NCBI GenBank assembly: GCA_045133915.1
Contig: JBGUUX010000080.1
Span: 1 to 18,756, forward strand
Source of the DNA: RGIG7300 sp045133915
GTDB lineage: Bacteria; Bacillota; Clostridia; Oscillospirales; CAG-272
Reading direction: 5' to 3'
DNA: 18,756 nt
Below are positions 1 to 6,970 of this stretch, one piece after another (positions within the stretch are counted from its first letter, which is position 1; the number at the start of each line of letters is the position of its first letter). The notes below the pieces were generated by a model. That model did no database searches and was not told the origin of the DNA. It saw only the letters and a program-made list of their open reading frames with translations. A program made the position numbers and the translations under genes.

Positions 1-72
1 ACGAAGTCGGATTTCATCACGGAGTGATTTCATCCCACGAAAGTGGGATTTATCCCGTCCGATAGGACGGAT
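1..72. repeat. Tandem array of small hairpins with conserved flanks
   Basis: Three complete short inverted repeats and one cut by the window edge follow one another. ATCAC/GTGAT (16-20, 24-28) has loop GGA. ATCCCAC/GTGGGAT (32-38, 43-49) has loop GAAA. CCGTCC/GGACGG (55-60, 65-70) has loop GATA. The partial unit ends in GAAGTCGGATTT (3-14). Stem sequences differ while pairing is kept, and each unit ends in GATTT, so the fold rather than the sequence seems conserved. It lies beyond the tRNA-Leu terminator. The inverted repeats are directly visible; the function is unknown. Confidence 0.7.
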
Positions 73-79
73 TTAGTTG

Positions 80-120
80 AAAAGAACCCACACTTGTCGT
101 AGACAAATGTGGGTTCTTTT
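80..120 (-). terminator. Rho-independent terminator of tRNA-Leu
   Basis: A 19-bp inverted repeat (80-98 with 102-120) has a 3-nt loop. On the minus strand it ends in TTTT, directly downstream of the tRNA 3' end. The single imperfect pair is C-A in plus-strand RNA but a G-U wobble in minus-strand RNA, which supports minus-strand use. The flanking A and T runs could also let it work in both directions. Confidence 0.85.
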
Positions 121-121
121 C

Positions 122-208
122 TGGTGCGGGTAGCAGGACTTGAACCTGTATGAGGGAACCCTCACTAGAACCTGAATCTAGCGCGTCTGCCAATTCCGCC
201 ATACCCGC
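122..208 (-). tRNA. tRNA-Leu (anticodon CAG), CCA encoded
   Basis: Read on the minus strand, the acceptor arms are GCGGGTA (208-202) and TACCCGC, followed by discriminator A and an encoded CCA (124-122). The anticodon arm is CTAGA-TTCAGGT-TCTAG, which gives anticodon CAG, reading CUG. A long class II variable arm (GAGGG/CCCTC) identifies a leucine-type tRNA. The T loop is TTCAAGT. The outermost T-stem pair is an A-C mismatch, a small oddity that should not prevent folding. It has its own promoter and terminator. Confidence 0.96.
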
Positions 209-241
209 AAATTGTTAATTACGCTTTTTCAACGCCCAAAC

Positions 242-270
242 AGTATACCACACATAGTTGTGAATGTCAA
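242..270 (-). promoter_or_regulatory. Sigma-A promoter for tRNA-Leu
   Basis: On the minus strand, TTGACA (270-265) and TATACT (247-242) are separated by exactly 17 nt, with TG one base upstream of the -10 (extended -10). Transcription should start near 235, about 27 nt before the tRNA 5' end. It is divergent from the plus-strand promoter at 299-327. Confidence 0.85.
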
Positions 271-298
271 GATAAAATTTGATATTTTGTTATTACTA

Positions 299-327
299 TT
301 GACAATTATCCCAATATATGCTATTAT
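299..327 (+). promoter_or_regulatory. Sigma-A promoter for the CNNM/CorC gene
   Basis: TTGACA (299-304) and TATTAT (322-327) are 17 nt apart. The expected start near 334 gives a leader of about 155 nt before the ATG at 490, which is long enough for RNA-level control. Confidence 0.85.
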
Positions 328-333
328 ACCTCT

Positions 334-489
334 TGATATTTAATGATTAGGAGAGTCAATAGTCTTGGACATACCCCCTTTATGTCATAATTTGAATATC
401 GGTTGATACACGTATGCAGGCAGGGAAGTTAGCTGCCTTTTTGTGCATATGTGTAATTTTTTGTTTTTAAGGAGTATTTTTATCTTATC
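334..489 (+). promoter_or_regulatory. Structured 5' leader with terminator-like nested hairpin
   Basis: Two structures are visible. The first is a 6-bp stem GACATA/TATGTC (368-373, 381-386) with a CCCCCTT loop. The second is a larger hairpin (409-453): a 10-bp outer stem CACGTATGCA/TGCATATGTG (one G-U pair) encloses AGGCAG/CTGCCT (418-423, 433-438), which runs into a T5 tract at 438-442. The inner stem plus T tract resembles an intrinsic terminator, so an attenuation switch is possible. I do not recognise a known riboswitch class. The Shine-Dalgarno AAGGAG (469-474) lies just downstream. Confidence 0.5.
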
Positions 490-1746
490 ATGGACAGTGG
501 CAGTATTACGCAGATCATTGTTTTAATCGTTCTTATTATCCTTTCCGGATATTTTTCCGCTACCGAGACAGCCTTCTCGGCGCTTAACCGTATCCGTGTT
601 AAAAACATGGCGTCCGACGGTAACAAAAAGGCGGCTTTGGTGCTTAATATGTCAGAAAATTTTGACAAGATACTTTCCACCATACTTATCGGTAACAACA
701 TTGTAAACATCGTTGCAACGTCTATAGCGACCCTTCTGTTTATCGACATTATGAAGGGCGATCAGGCGCTGGGAACTACCGTTGCTACTATAGTAGTAAC
801 CGTGGTGGTTCTTATCTTCGGTGAGATAACACCTAAGAGCCTTGCAAAGGAGCGTCCCGAAAGCTTTGCTATGTTTTCTGCCCCCCTTCTTCGTATATTT
901 ATGTTCATCCTGTATCCCTTAAATCTTATCTTTACAGGTTGGAAGATGCTTGTTTCTCTTGTTATCAAGCCCTCCGAGGACAAGGGCGAGATAGAAGAGG
1001 AGCTGCTTACCATGGTTGAGGAAGCAGAGACCGAGGGCGATATGGAAGAGGAAGAGGTAGAGCTTATCCGTAACGCTATCGAATTCAAGGACATCGAGGT
1101 CGGTGATATTCTCCAGCCCAGAGTAAACGTTGTGGCTATAGATGCCGAGGACGAGTGGAGCGAGGTAGACAAACTGTTCCGTGAGAGCGGTTACAGCCGT
1201 CTTCCCGTATACCGTGATACCATTGACGACATTTTCGGCGTTATCAATCAGAAGGACTTTTATATGGCAAAGAACAGAGACCTTCGCGCCATAACCAAGC
1301 CTATAGAATACGTTGTTCCCACTATGAAGATCTCTGAGCTTATGTTCAAGCTCCAGCACAGTAAGTCTCATATGGCAGCCGTAGTTGACGAGTACGGCGG
1401 TACTGCGGGTATCATCACCCTTGAGGACGTAATAGAGGAGCTGGTCGGCGAGATCTGGGACGAGCATGACGAGATAGTAGAGAGCTTTGTTAAGATATCT
1501 GATAACGAGTACCGCGTGGACTGCAGCGCATCCCTTGCCGATATGTTTGAGTTCCTTGATATCGAGTACGATCTTGATATTGCTACCGTCAGTGGTTGGG
1601 TAATAGAGGAGCTTAAGCAGCTTCCCAGACCCGGCGATACCTTTGAGTACGAAAATCTCAGCGTAAAGGTTACAAAAACAGACACCCGACACGTTCTTGA
1701 GATAGTTGTCAAGGTAAATGAAGTAAGCGAAGATGAAGAAGAGTAG
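490..1746 (+). CDS. CNNM/CorC-HlyC family membrane protein with CBS pair
   Basis: This 418-residue protein has the standard hemolysin C/CorC-like order: an N-terminal CNNM transmembrane domain (about 1-165) with GYFSATETAFSALN and the GEITPKSLAKERP motif, an acidic linker (about 168-200), a CBS pair (about 205-330; SRLPVYRD, AAVVDEYGGTAGIITLEDV) and a C-terminal CorC_HlyC domain (about 340-415). Members are membrane proteins tied to Mg2+/Co2+ export or Mg2+ homeostasis in several bacteria; substrate is not proven for this one. No ATG, GTG or TTG lies between AAGGAG (469-474) and the ATG, so the start is clear despite an unusually long 15-nt spacing. It is transcribed alone from its own promoter and stops inside its terminator stem. 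Confidence 0.93.
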   Translation: MDSGSITQIIVLIVLIILSGYFSATETAFSALNRIRVKNMASDGNKKAALVLNMSENFDKILSTILIGNNIVNIVATSIATLLFIDIMKGDQALGTTVATIVVTVVVLIFGEITPKSLAKERPESFAMFSAPLLRIFMFILYPLNLIFTGWKMLVSLVIKPSEDKGEIEEELLTMVEEAETEGDMEEEEVELIRNAIEFKDIEVGDILQPRVNVVAIDAEDEWSEVDKLFRESGYSRLPVYRDTIDDIFGVINQKDFYMAKNRDLRAITKPIEYVVPTMKISELMFKLQHSKSHMAAVVDEYGGTAGIITLEDVIEELVGEIWDEHDEIVESFVKISDNEYRVDCSASLADMFEFLDIEYDLDIATVSGWVIEELKQLPRPGDTFEYENLSVKVTKTDTRHVLEIVVKVNEVSEDEEE

Positions 1747-1764
1747 TGTGTCTACTCTTCTTTT
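1736..1764 (+). terminator. Terminator overlapping the CNNM/CorC stop codon
   Basis: Perfect 11-bp stem AAGAAGAGTAG (1736-1746) with CTACTCTTCTT (1752-1762), 5-nt loop, ending in a T-rich run. The TAG stop (1744-1746) lies at the loop-proximal end of the stem, so a terminating ribosome would cover the 5' arm. The stem is not very G-C rich. Confidence 0.75.
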
Positions 1765-1829
1765 GTTATTTTTGCACAAATTGCATTTATATCTACCGAA
1801 ATCCTTTATTTTACATATGCCGACTTTGC

Positions 1830-1858
1830 TTGACAGTATAGTATTTATATGTTATAAT
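1830..1858 (+). promoter_or_regulatory. Consensus sigma-A promoter of the polysaccharide operon
   Basis: TTGACA (1830-1835), a 17-nt spacer and TATAAT (1853-1858) match both hexamers perfectly with optimal spacing. Transcription should start near 1865. A short hairpin (GGGAA/TTCCC, about 1890-1906) lies in the leader before GGAGG (1921-1925) and ATG 1931. The strength suggests constitutive high-level transcription of the polysaccharide genes unless an unseen regulator acts. Confidence 0.9.
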
Positions 1859-1930
1859 ACATTAGATATATATAATATATTATAGTAGGGGAATTGCGGC
1901 TTCCCTATATTTGTGCGCGTGGAGGTAACA

Positions 1931-2989
1931 ATGGCTAAGAAAAAGATATGCCTTATGGGGCGTATTTACAGAGAAGGCGCCTGTGACGGTCAGACCATTA
2001 AGACTCTCGAGATATACGATGAGCTGGTCAGACGTTACGGTGAAAATAACGTCGGATATCTTAACTATTACGGTATCAGAATATCCAAGCCCAAGTGTCT
2101 TGTTTATCCCAAGCTTCTTCTTGCCATATCCAAGGTGTTCTTGACCAGCGAAAAGATCATCATAGCTTCCAACGCCACCTCACTTCCCAATCTCCTTAAG
2201 GTATGCGTTATGCTTAACAAATTCTTCAAGAGGGAAATGCACTTTGTTCTCGTAGGAGCGGCTCTTGCCGAGGGTATCGACGCACATCCCGAGTATAAAG
2301 AAACCCTTAAGCACTTTAAGAGCATTTTTGTTGAAACCGAAACCGCAAGACGTGAGCTTGAGGTAAGAGGTGTTGACAGACTTCACGTTATGCCTAACTT
2401 CAAGACCATACGCCGCTTTAGTCTTGAGGAACAGCCAAATGAATTTAAGGCTCCCTATAAGCTGATCTTTATGTCCCGTATCGTGGGACTTAAGGGTGTA
2501 AGCGAGATGGTGCGTGAGCTTAAAAAGATCAACGCAAACGGCGTTAAATACACTCTCGATATGTACGGTATGATCGACGAGGAGTACGCCGAGGAATTTG
2601 CTGAGATAAGTAAGGATCTTCCCGAATACATACAGTATAAGGGAGTTGCCGACGCCTGGAAGACCACCGAGATAATGCACGACTATTTTCTCCACGTATT
2701 TCCTACCAAGTGCGCTACCGAGGGTCAGCCCGCATCTATAATAGACACCTTCTTTGCAGGAACTCCCGTGCTTTCGGGCAGGTGGAACTCCTGCGGTGAA
2801 ATGATAAAGGAGGGTGTGACAGGTATTTCCTTTGAGCTTGGCAATTTTGACGATTTCAGAGAAAAGTTAGAATACTATTACGATCACCCCGAAGAGATAA
2901 TGGCTTTGAGAGCAGGATGCGTTAAGGAAGCAGAGCTGTTCATCCCGGAAAACGCCATAAGCGAACTTATCAGCGAATTAGAGGATTGA
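1931..2989 (+). CDS. GT-B glycosyltransferase (group 1/GT4-like), first gene of cluster
   Basis: This 352-residue protein has the general group 1 glycosyltransferase layout. The N-terminal donor/acceptor half has GQTIKTLEIYDEL near residue 20. The C-terminal half has FMSRIVGLKGVSEM (about 180-195) and a nucleotide-sugar site EGQPASIIDTFFAGTPVL. The usual E-x7-E becomes E264-x7-D272. It probably adds a sugar to a lipid-linked repeat unit at the inner membrane face; donor and acceptor cannot be read from sequence. ATG 1931 is preferred to the in-frame GTG at 1913 because GGAGG (1921-1925) sits 5 nt before it. The next gene follows after 1 nt. Confidence 0.85.
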   Translation: MAKKKICLMGRIYREGACDGQTIKTLEIYDELVRRYGENNVGYLNYYGIRISKPKCLVYPKLLLAISKVFLTSEKIIIASNATSLPNLLKVCVMLNKFFKREMHFVLVGAALAEGIDAHPEYKETLKHFKSIFVETETARRELEVRGVDRLHVMPNFKTIRRFSLEEQPNEFKAPYKLIFMSRIVGLKGVSEMVRELKKINANGVKYTLDMYGMIDEEYAEEFAEISKDLPEYIQYKGVADAWKTTEIMHDYFLHVFPTKCATEGQPASIIDTFFAGTPVLSGRWNSCGEMIKEGVTGISFELGNFDDFREKLEYYYDHPEEIMALRAGCVKEAELFIPENAISELISELED

Positions 2990-2990
2990 C

Positions 2991-4160
2991 ATGAAAAGAA
3001 ACATAGCGTTTATGACCTCCGACCTTAAGAGCGGAGGCAGCGAGAGAGTAGCATCCAGACTGACCAAGCTTTTCTCAGATAAATACAATATCTATTACAT
3101 AGTTTACGATGACAGCGACATAAGCTACGAAATTGACGCCGAGCTTATCAACCTTGACGCCGTTGCATCGGATAACAAGATAAAAAAGGTTTTTAACCTT
3201 ATCAAGCGTGCAAGAGGCATACGCAGAGTAGTGAAGGAAAAGAATATCGACACCCTCTTTGCTTTCACCTCTATAGCAAATCTTGCAATGCGTGTGGCTA
3301 AGCCCAAGTGCCGTATGGTTGGCGCTTGCAGAGGCTTTGAGGACTTAGAACTCCATACAGCCTCCTATCACAAGGTTATAGCGGCAGGGGGAGAGATACT
3401 CTTCAATGCCCGTGAGATGGAAGAGTTTTATAAGACCAAGTATCCCTGTGATGCGGATAAGTGCCATACTATCGAAAATCTTGTGGATTGCGCTAAGATC
3501 GAGGAGATGGCAAAGGAAGCTCTTTCAGAAGAAGAACAAAAATTCTATGACACCCATAAGGTAGTGTCCACCGTGGGTATACTCAGTAAGCATAAAGGTC
3601 ATTGGGATCTGTTTAAGAGCTTTGAGCTTTTAAAGGAAAAGGTACCGGACGCAGGACTGGTGCTTGTAGGACACAGAGGACTCTTGGAAGCAGACCTCAT
3701 AGATATGGCAAAGCGCAACAAGTATGCCGACGATATCCTTCTTACAGGCTACAGCGCAAACCCCTTTAAGTACGTTGCCAAGAGCGACGTATACGCAATG
3801 TCCTCCATAAGCGAGGGATTCCCCAACGCTCTTATCGAGGCTATGACCTGTAAGACAGCGGTAGTTTCCACCGCCTGCGCTACAGGCCCCGCAGAGATAC
3901 TTTACGATGAGTACCGTGTAACCCATCCCGACAAGTGGGAAAAGGCGGACAACGGCATCATCACTCCCACCTTTGACGGCAGACCCGACTTTGACTATAA
4001 CAATAAAGCAAAGGTGCATGAGGAATTTGCCGACGCCCTTGCCGCAATGCTCACAGATGATGAGATGAGAAAGGCTTATGCTCAGCGAGGCTATAAGAGA
4101 GCCTGGATGAATGACGAAGCAGCAATAAGCGATCAGTATTTCAAGTTTTTAGAGAAGTGA
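2991..4160 (+). CDS. GT4-family glycosyltransferase
   Basis: This 389-residue retaining-type GT-B enzyme starts with MKRNIAFMTSDLKSGGSERV, the typical glycine-rich N-terminal loop (SGGSERV). The C-terminal domain has GILSKHKGHWDLFKSF (a VGR-like strand) and the donor-binding motif SEGFPNALIEAM with E275-x7-E283, then a TGPAEIL segment. It is similar in layout to capsule and amylovoran-type transferases that add hexoses or N-acetylhexosamines. GAGG (2981-2984) is the ribosome site, inside the end of the upstream gene. Translational coupling on both sides is likely, with 1-nt gaps. The sugar specificity is unknown. Confidence 0.9.
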   Translation: MKRNIAFMTSDLKSGGSERVASRLTKLFSDKYNIYYIVYDDSDISYEIDAELINLDAVASDNKIKKVFNLIKRARGIRRVVKEKNIDTLFAFTSIANLAMRVAKPKCRMVGACRGFEDLELHTASYHKVIAAGGEILFNAREMEEFYKTKYPCDADKCHTIENLVDCAKIEEMAKEALSEEEQKFYDTHKVVSTVGILSKHKGHWDLFKSFELLKEKVPDAGLVLVGHRGLLEADLIDMAKRNKYADDILLTGYSANPFKYVAKSDVYAMSSISEGFPNALIEAMTCKTAVVSTACATGPAEILYDEYRVTHPDKWEKADNGIITPTFDGRPDFDYNNKAKVHEEFADALAAMLTDDEMRKAYAQRGYKRAWMNDEAAISDQYFKFLEK

Positions 4161-4161
4161 T

Positions 4162-5445
4162 ATGAAAAAAATTCTTATTTTAAGCTACAACTTCGCTCCC
4201 CGTCAGACGGTGGGCGTAATAAGACCTACCAAGCTTGCTCAGGCCTTAGCTGAGGCAGGAAATGAGGTAGACGTTGTGTGCGTCAAGCCTTTCGGCAAGC
4301 TGGATCATTCCTTTGACGCCGCTCTTGAAAAGCTTAATATTACTTATATCGACAAAATAATCGTTGAGGAAAAGGCAGCTCCCGCAGCGCCAAAGGCACC
4401 GACTGCCCCTGCTCCTCAGACCAAAAAGAAAAAGACGCTTATACAAAAGGCAAAGACCGAGGCAAGAGAGATACTTAAGATAACCCGTTCTGTCGGTTTT
4501 GCCAAAGCCTTTGAAAAGCTGGTAAAGGCGGATAAGGAAAAGTATTCTTCCTACGATGCGTGTATCTCATCCTACGGACCCGTAGCATCTCACCTTTGCG
4601 GATTGGTTATGAAAAAGCACTGTCCCAAGGTAAAGTGGATAGCAGATTTCCGCGATCCTATGGTGGTCAACCTTACCACACCCCTTACCAAGGGCTACAG
4701 AAGCCGTCTGCAGGACAAGGTGTGCCGCAAGGCAGACAGACTGGTGGCAGTTTCCAACGGATATGCAGAGCGTATATTCGGCGAAAAATATAAGGCTAAG
4801 TCAAGCGTTATTTATAACGGCTTTGACCGTAACGACGTGGATATTAAGGGTATAGAGCCTGACGGCAGATTTTCCTTTACCTATCTCGGCGCTCTTTACG
4901 GCGGCAAGAGAGATATCAGACCCTTGTTTGACGTACTTAAGGAACTTTGCGACGAGGGCAGTATAGACAAAAACGACGTAGTTATCAACTACGGCGGCAA
5001 CAACCTCCATATACTCAAAGATCAGGCGGCTCAGTTTGGACTGGAGGACCGCATAACCGATCACGGTATGCTCCCCCGTGCAAAATCTCTTGAACTGCAG
5101 GCATCAAGCCGACACCTCATCCACGCAACCTGGAACGAGCAGGGCGAGAAGGGCGTTTTCCCCGGCAAGTTCTTAGAGTACATAATGATGGGACGCTCCA
5201 TCATATCTCTGGTTTCGGGAGATATCCCCGAAAGCGAGGTTACCTTAGTCGTACAGCAGGCAGGTCTTGGCGTTACCTACGAAGAGGTGACAAAGGAATC
5301 CGACCGTAAAGCTCTTAAGGAATATATCCTTTGCGACTATAACAATTTCAAGGCAGGTAAAGCACCTGCGCTCAATATTGATCCAAATGAAGTAAACCGT
5401 TTTGATTTTACCAACGTGGCAAAGCAGATTGAGGAGCTTATTTAA
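4162..5445 (+). CDS. GT4-like (WbuB-type) glycosyltransferase with Ala/Pro/Lys insertion
   Basis: This 427-residue enzyme has an N-terminal domain beginning KILILSYNFAPRQTVGVIRP, the pattern of WbuB-like transferases (FxP..G..R). WIADFRDP (159-166) is also characteristic. The C-terminal half has FTYLGALYGGKRDIRPL and FPGKFLEYIMMGRSII, the usual end of the nucleotide-sugar site in this subgroup. Residues 71-95 are a low-complexity Ala/Pro stretch ending in a Lys run, probably a flexible linker between strands of the N-terminal domain. The role is likely transfer of one sugar to the lipid-linked repeat; the donor is not predictable. Its stop overlaps the next start (TAATG). Confidence 0.87.
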   Translation: MKKILILSYNFAPRQTVGVIRPTKLAQALAEAGNEVDVVCVKPFGKLDHSFDAALEKLNITYIDKIIVEEKAAPAAPKAPTAPAPQTKKKKTLIQKAKTEAREILKITRSVGFAKAFEKLVKADKEKYSSYDACISSYGPVASHLCGLVMKKHCPKVKWIADFRDPMVVNLTTPLTKGYRSRLQDKVCRKADRLVAVSNGYAERIFGEKYKAKSSVIYNGFDRNDVDIKGIEPDGRFSFTYLGALYGGKRDIRPLFDVLKELCDEGSIDKNDVVINYGGNNLHILKDQAAQFGLEDRITDHGMLPRAKSLELQASSRHLIHATWNEQGEKGVFPGKFLEYIMMGRSIISLVSGDIPESEVTLVVQQAGLGVTYEEVTKESDRKALKEYILCDYNNFKAGKAPALNIDPNEVNRFDFTNVAKQIEELI

Positions 5446-6965
5446 TGGACGAAAAAAAGAAGAGTAGTAACCTGGGTGCAGATGCCACCCTGTTGACCTT
5501 CTCAAAGGTAGCTACCTCGGGTATAGCAATGGTCCTGACCATGCTGCTTTCCCGTTTCCGCACCCTTGAGGAATACGGCACCTATTCCCAGATATTGATG
5601 ATAGTAAACCTTGTTACGTCGATACTGATGCTTGGTTTACCTAAGTCACTTAACTATTTTCTTGCAAGAGCTGATTCAAAAGAGGAAAAGCAGAGATTTT
5701 TATCCCTGTACTATACCCTCAACACAGCGCTCAGTTTTATTGTCGGTCTTGCGCTTGTATTAAGCGTCGGTCTGATAGAAAAATATTTTGACAACAACAC
5801 CATTAGCAGTTTTCTGTATTTTCTGGCGCTTTTTCCCTGGACCAAGATAATCTGCTCCAGTATAGAAAACCTGCTGATAGTTTATAAAAAGGCTAAGATG
5901 CTGGTTGGCTTCCGCATCCTCAACAGCGCGGCTCTGTTACTTGCCGTGATGGTGGTACAGTGGATGGGCTGGAGCTTTAAGGATTATATGCTCCTCTACG
6001 TTATCGTAGAATCTGCATTTGCCCTTTCGGTATATCTTATAGCTGCTCGGGTTTCGGGTGGTATCAAGCCCTACCTCAGCGCAAAGATGGTCAAGACCGT
6101 ATTTGCTTTTTCCATCCCCCTCGGTCTTGCTTCGGTCGTGGGAACACTTAACGTAGAGCTGGACAAGCTTCTTATTGGTGCTTTGATGGACACAGAAAGC
6201 TTTGCGATATACAGTAACGCGGCAAGAGAGCTTCCCGTAACCATGATAGCATCCTCCTTTACCGCAGTGCTTTTGCCTCAGATGGTAAAGCTGCTGAAAA
6301 AAGAGGATCACCGCGGAGCAATAAAGCTCTGGGGTAACGCAACCACCCTTAGTATGATACTTGTTGCCGTCATCGGTGTAGGCTGCTTTGTGTATGCCGA
6401 GGACGTGGTAAAGATACTCTACAGCGAAAAGTATATCGAGGGTGTCTGGGTGTTCAGACTTTACGCCCTGCATCTGCTTATGAGATGCACCTACTACGGC
6501 ATGGTGCTCAACTCTATCGGTAAGACAGGCTTTATCTTCTGGTGCTCTATCGGAGCGCTGGGTTCAAATGCAATACTTAATCTTGTACTTTTCAAGATAT
6601 TTGAGCTTTTCGGACAGTCTATGCTTGCCCCTGCCGTTGCAACCCTTATCTCCACTACCGCAATGGCGGTGCTTCAGCTTGCGGTTACCGCAAAGAGCCT
6701 TGAGATCCGTTTCCGCGAGGTATTCCCTTGGGGCGAGGCGGCAGGCATACTTTTTATCAACGTTATCTTTGGTATAGCCTTCTGGTTTATCAAGGCAATG
6801 CTGCCCTTAGAGAAGCTTTTCGGTTCTGTGGCCCTGTCCGGCAAAGCTCTTGACGGCGGAATTATAGAGTCTGTTATTTTAGGTTGCGTATGGGCAATAG
6901 TTTACTTTATCGTTATGTTCAAACCCATTAAGAAAAAATGGAGAAATTTAAAGGTTAAGGATTAA
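5445..6965 (+). CDS. Wzx-type polysaccharide flippase (MOP superfamily)
   Basis: This 506-residue, very hydrophobic protein should have about 12-14 transmembrane helices. The N-terminus (LLTFSKVATSGIAMVLTMLLSRFRTLEEYGTYSQ) has the first helix and the LxxxEYGxY pattern of RfbX/Wzx and MATE-like transporters. A central segment (SIPLGLASVVGTLNVELDKLLIG, about 225-247) is the second family hallmark. It should move undecaprenyl-linked repeat units across the membrane. Its start overlaps the preceding stop by one base. It ends in a basic tail (KKKWRNLKVKD), consistent with a cytoplasmic C-terminus. I assign no gene symbol beyond the Wzx class because sequence in this family is poorly conserved. Confidence 0.92.
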   Translation: MDEKKKSSNLGADATLLTFSKVATSGIAMVLTMLLSRFRTLEEYGTYSQILMIVNLVTSILMLGLPKSLNYFLARADSKEEKQRFLSLYYTLNTALSFIVGLALVLSVGLIEKYFDNNTISSFLYFLALFPWTKIICSSIENLLIVYKKAKMLVGFRILNSAALLLAVMVVQWMGWSFKDYMLLYVIVESAFALSVYLIAARVSGGIKPYLSAKMVKTVFAFSIPLGLASVVGTLNVELDKLLIGALMDTESFAIYSNAARELPVTMIASSFTAVLLPQMVKLLKKEDHRGAIKLWGNATTLSMILVAVIGVGCFVYAEDVVKILYSEKYIEGVWVFRLYALHLLMRCTYYGMVLNSIGKTGFIFWCSIGALGSNAILNLVLFKIFELFGQSMLAPAVATLISTTAMAVLQLAVTAKSLEIRFREVFPWGEAAGILFINVIFGIAFWFIKAMLPLEKLFGSVALSGKALDGGIIESVILGCVWAIVYFIVMFKPIKKKWRNLKVKD

Positions 6966-6970
6966 AAAAT

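Noticed and set aside
1..72. CRISPR array
   Set aside because: The units are not identical, have no spacers of constant length, and there is no cas gene. They are short hairpins instead.
122..208. tRNA-Leu as an integration site for a mobile element
   Set aside because: No second copy of the tRNA 3' end, no integrase and no phage or conjugation gene is visible in the window.
919..1779. Minus-strand open frame (286 codons) opposite the CNNM/CorC gene
   Set aside because: It covers a well-supported plus-strand gene and its terminator, and the translation resembles no family. Treated as a shadow frame.
1913..1930. GTG start at 1913 for the first glycosyltransferase
   Set aside because: The GGAGG at 1921-1925 lies inside this extension and is correctly placed for ATG 1931. 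No comparable ribosome site serves the GTG.
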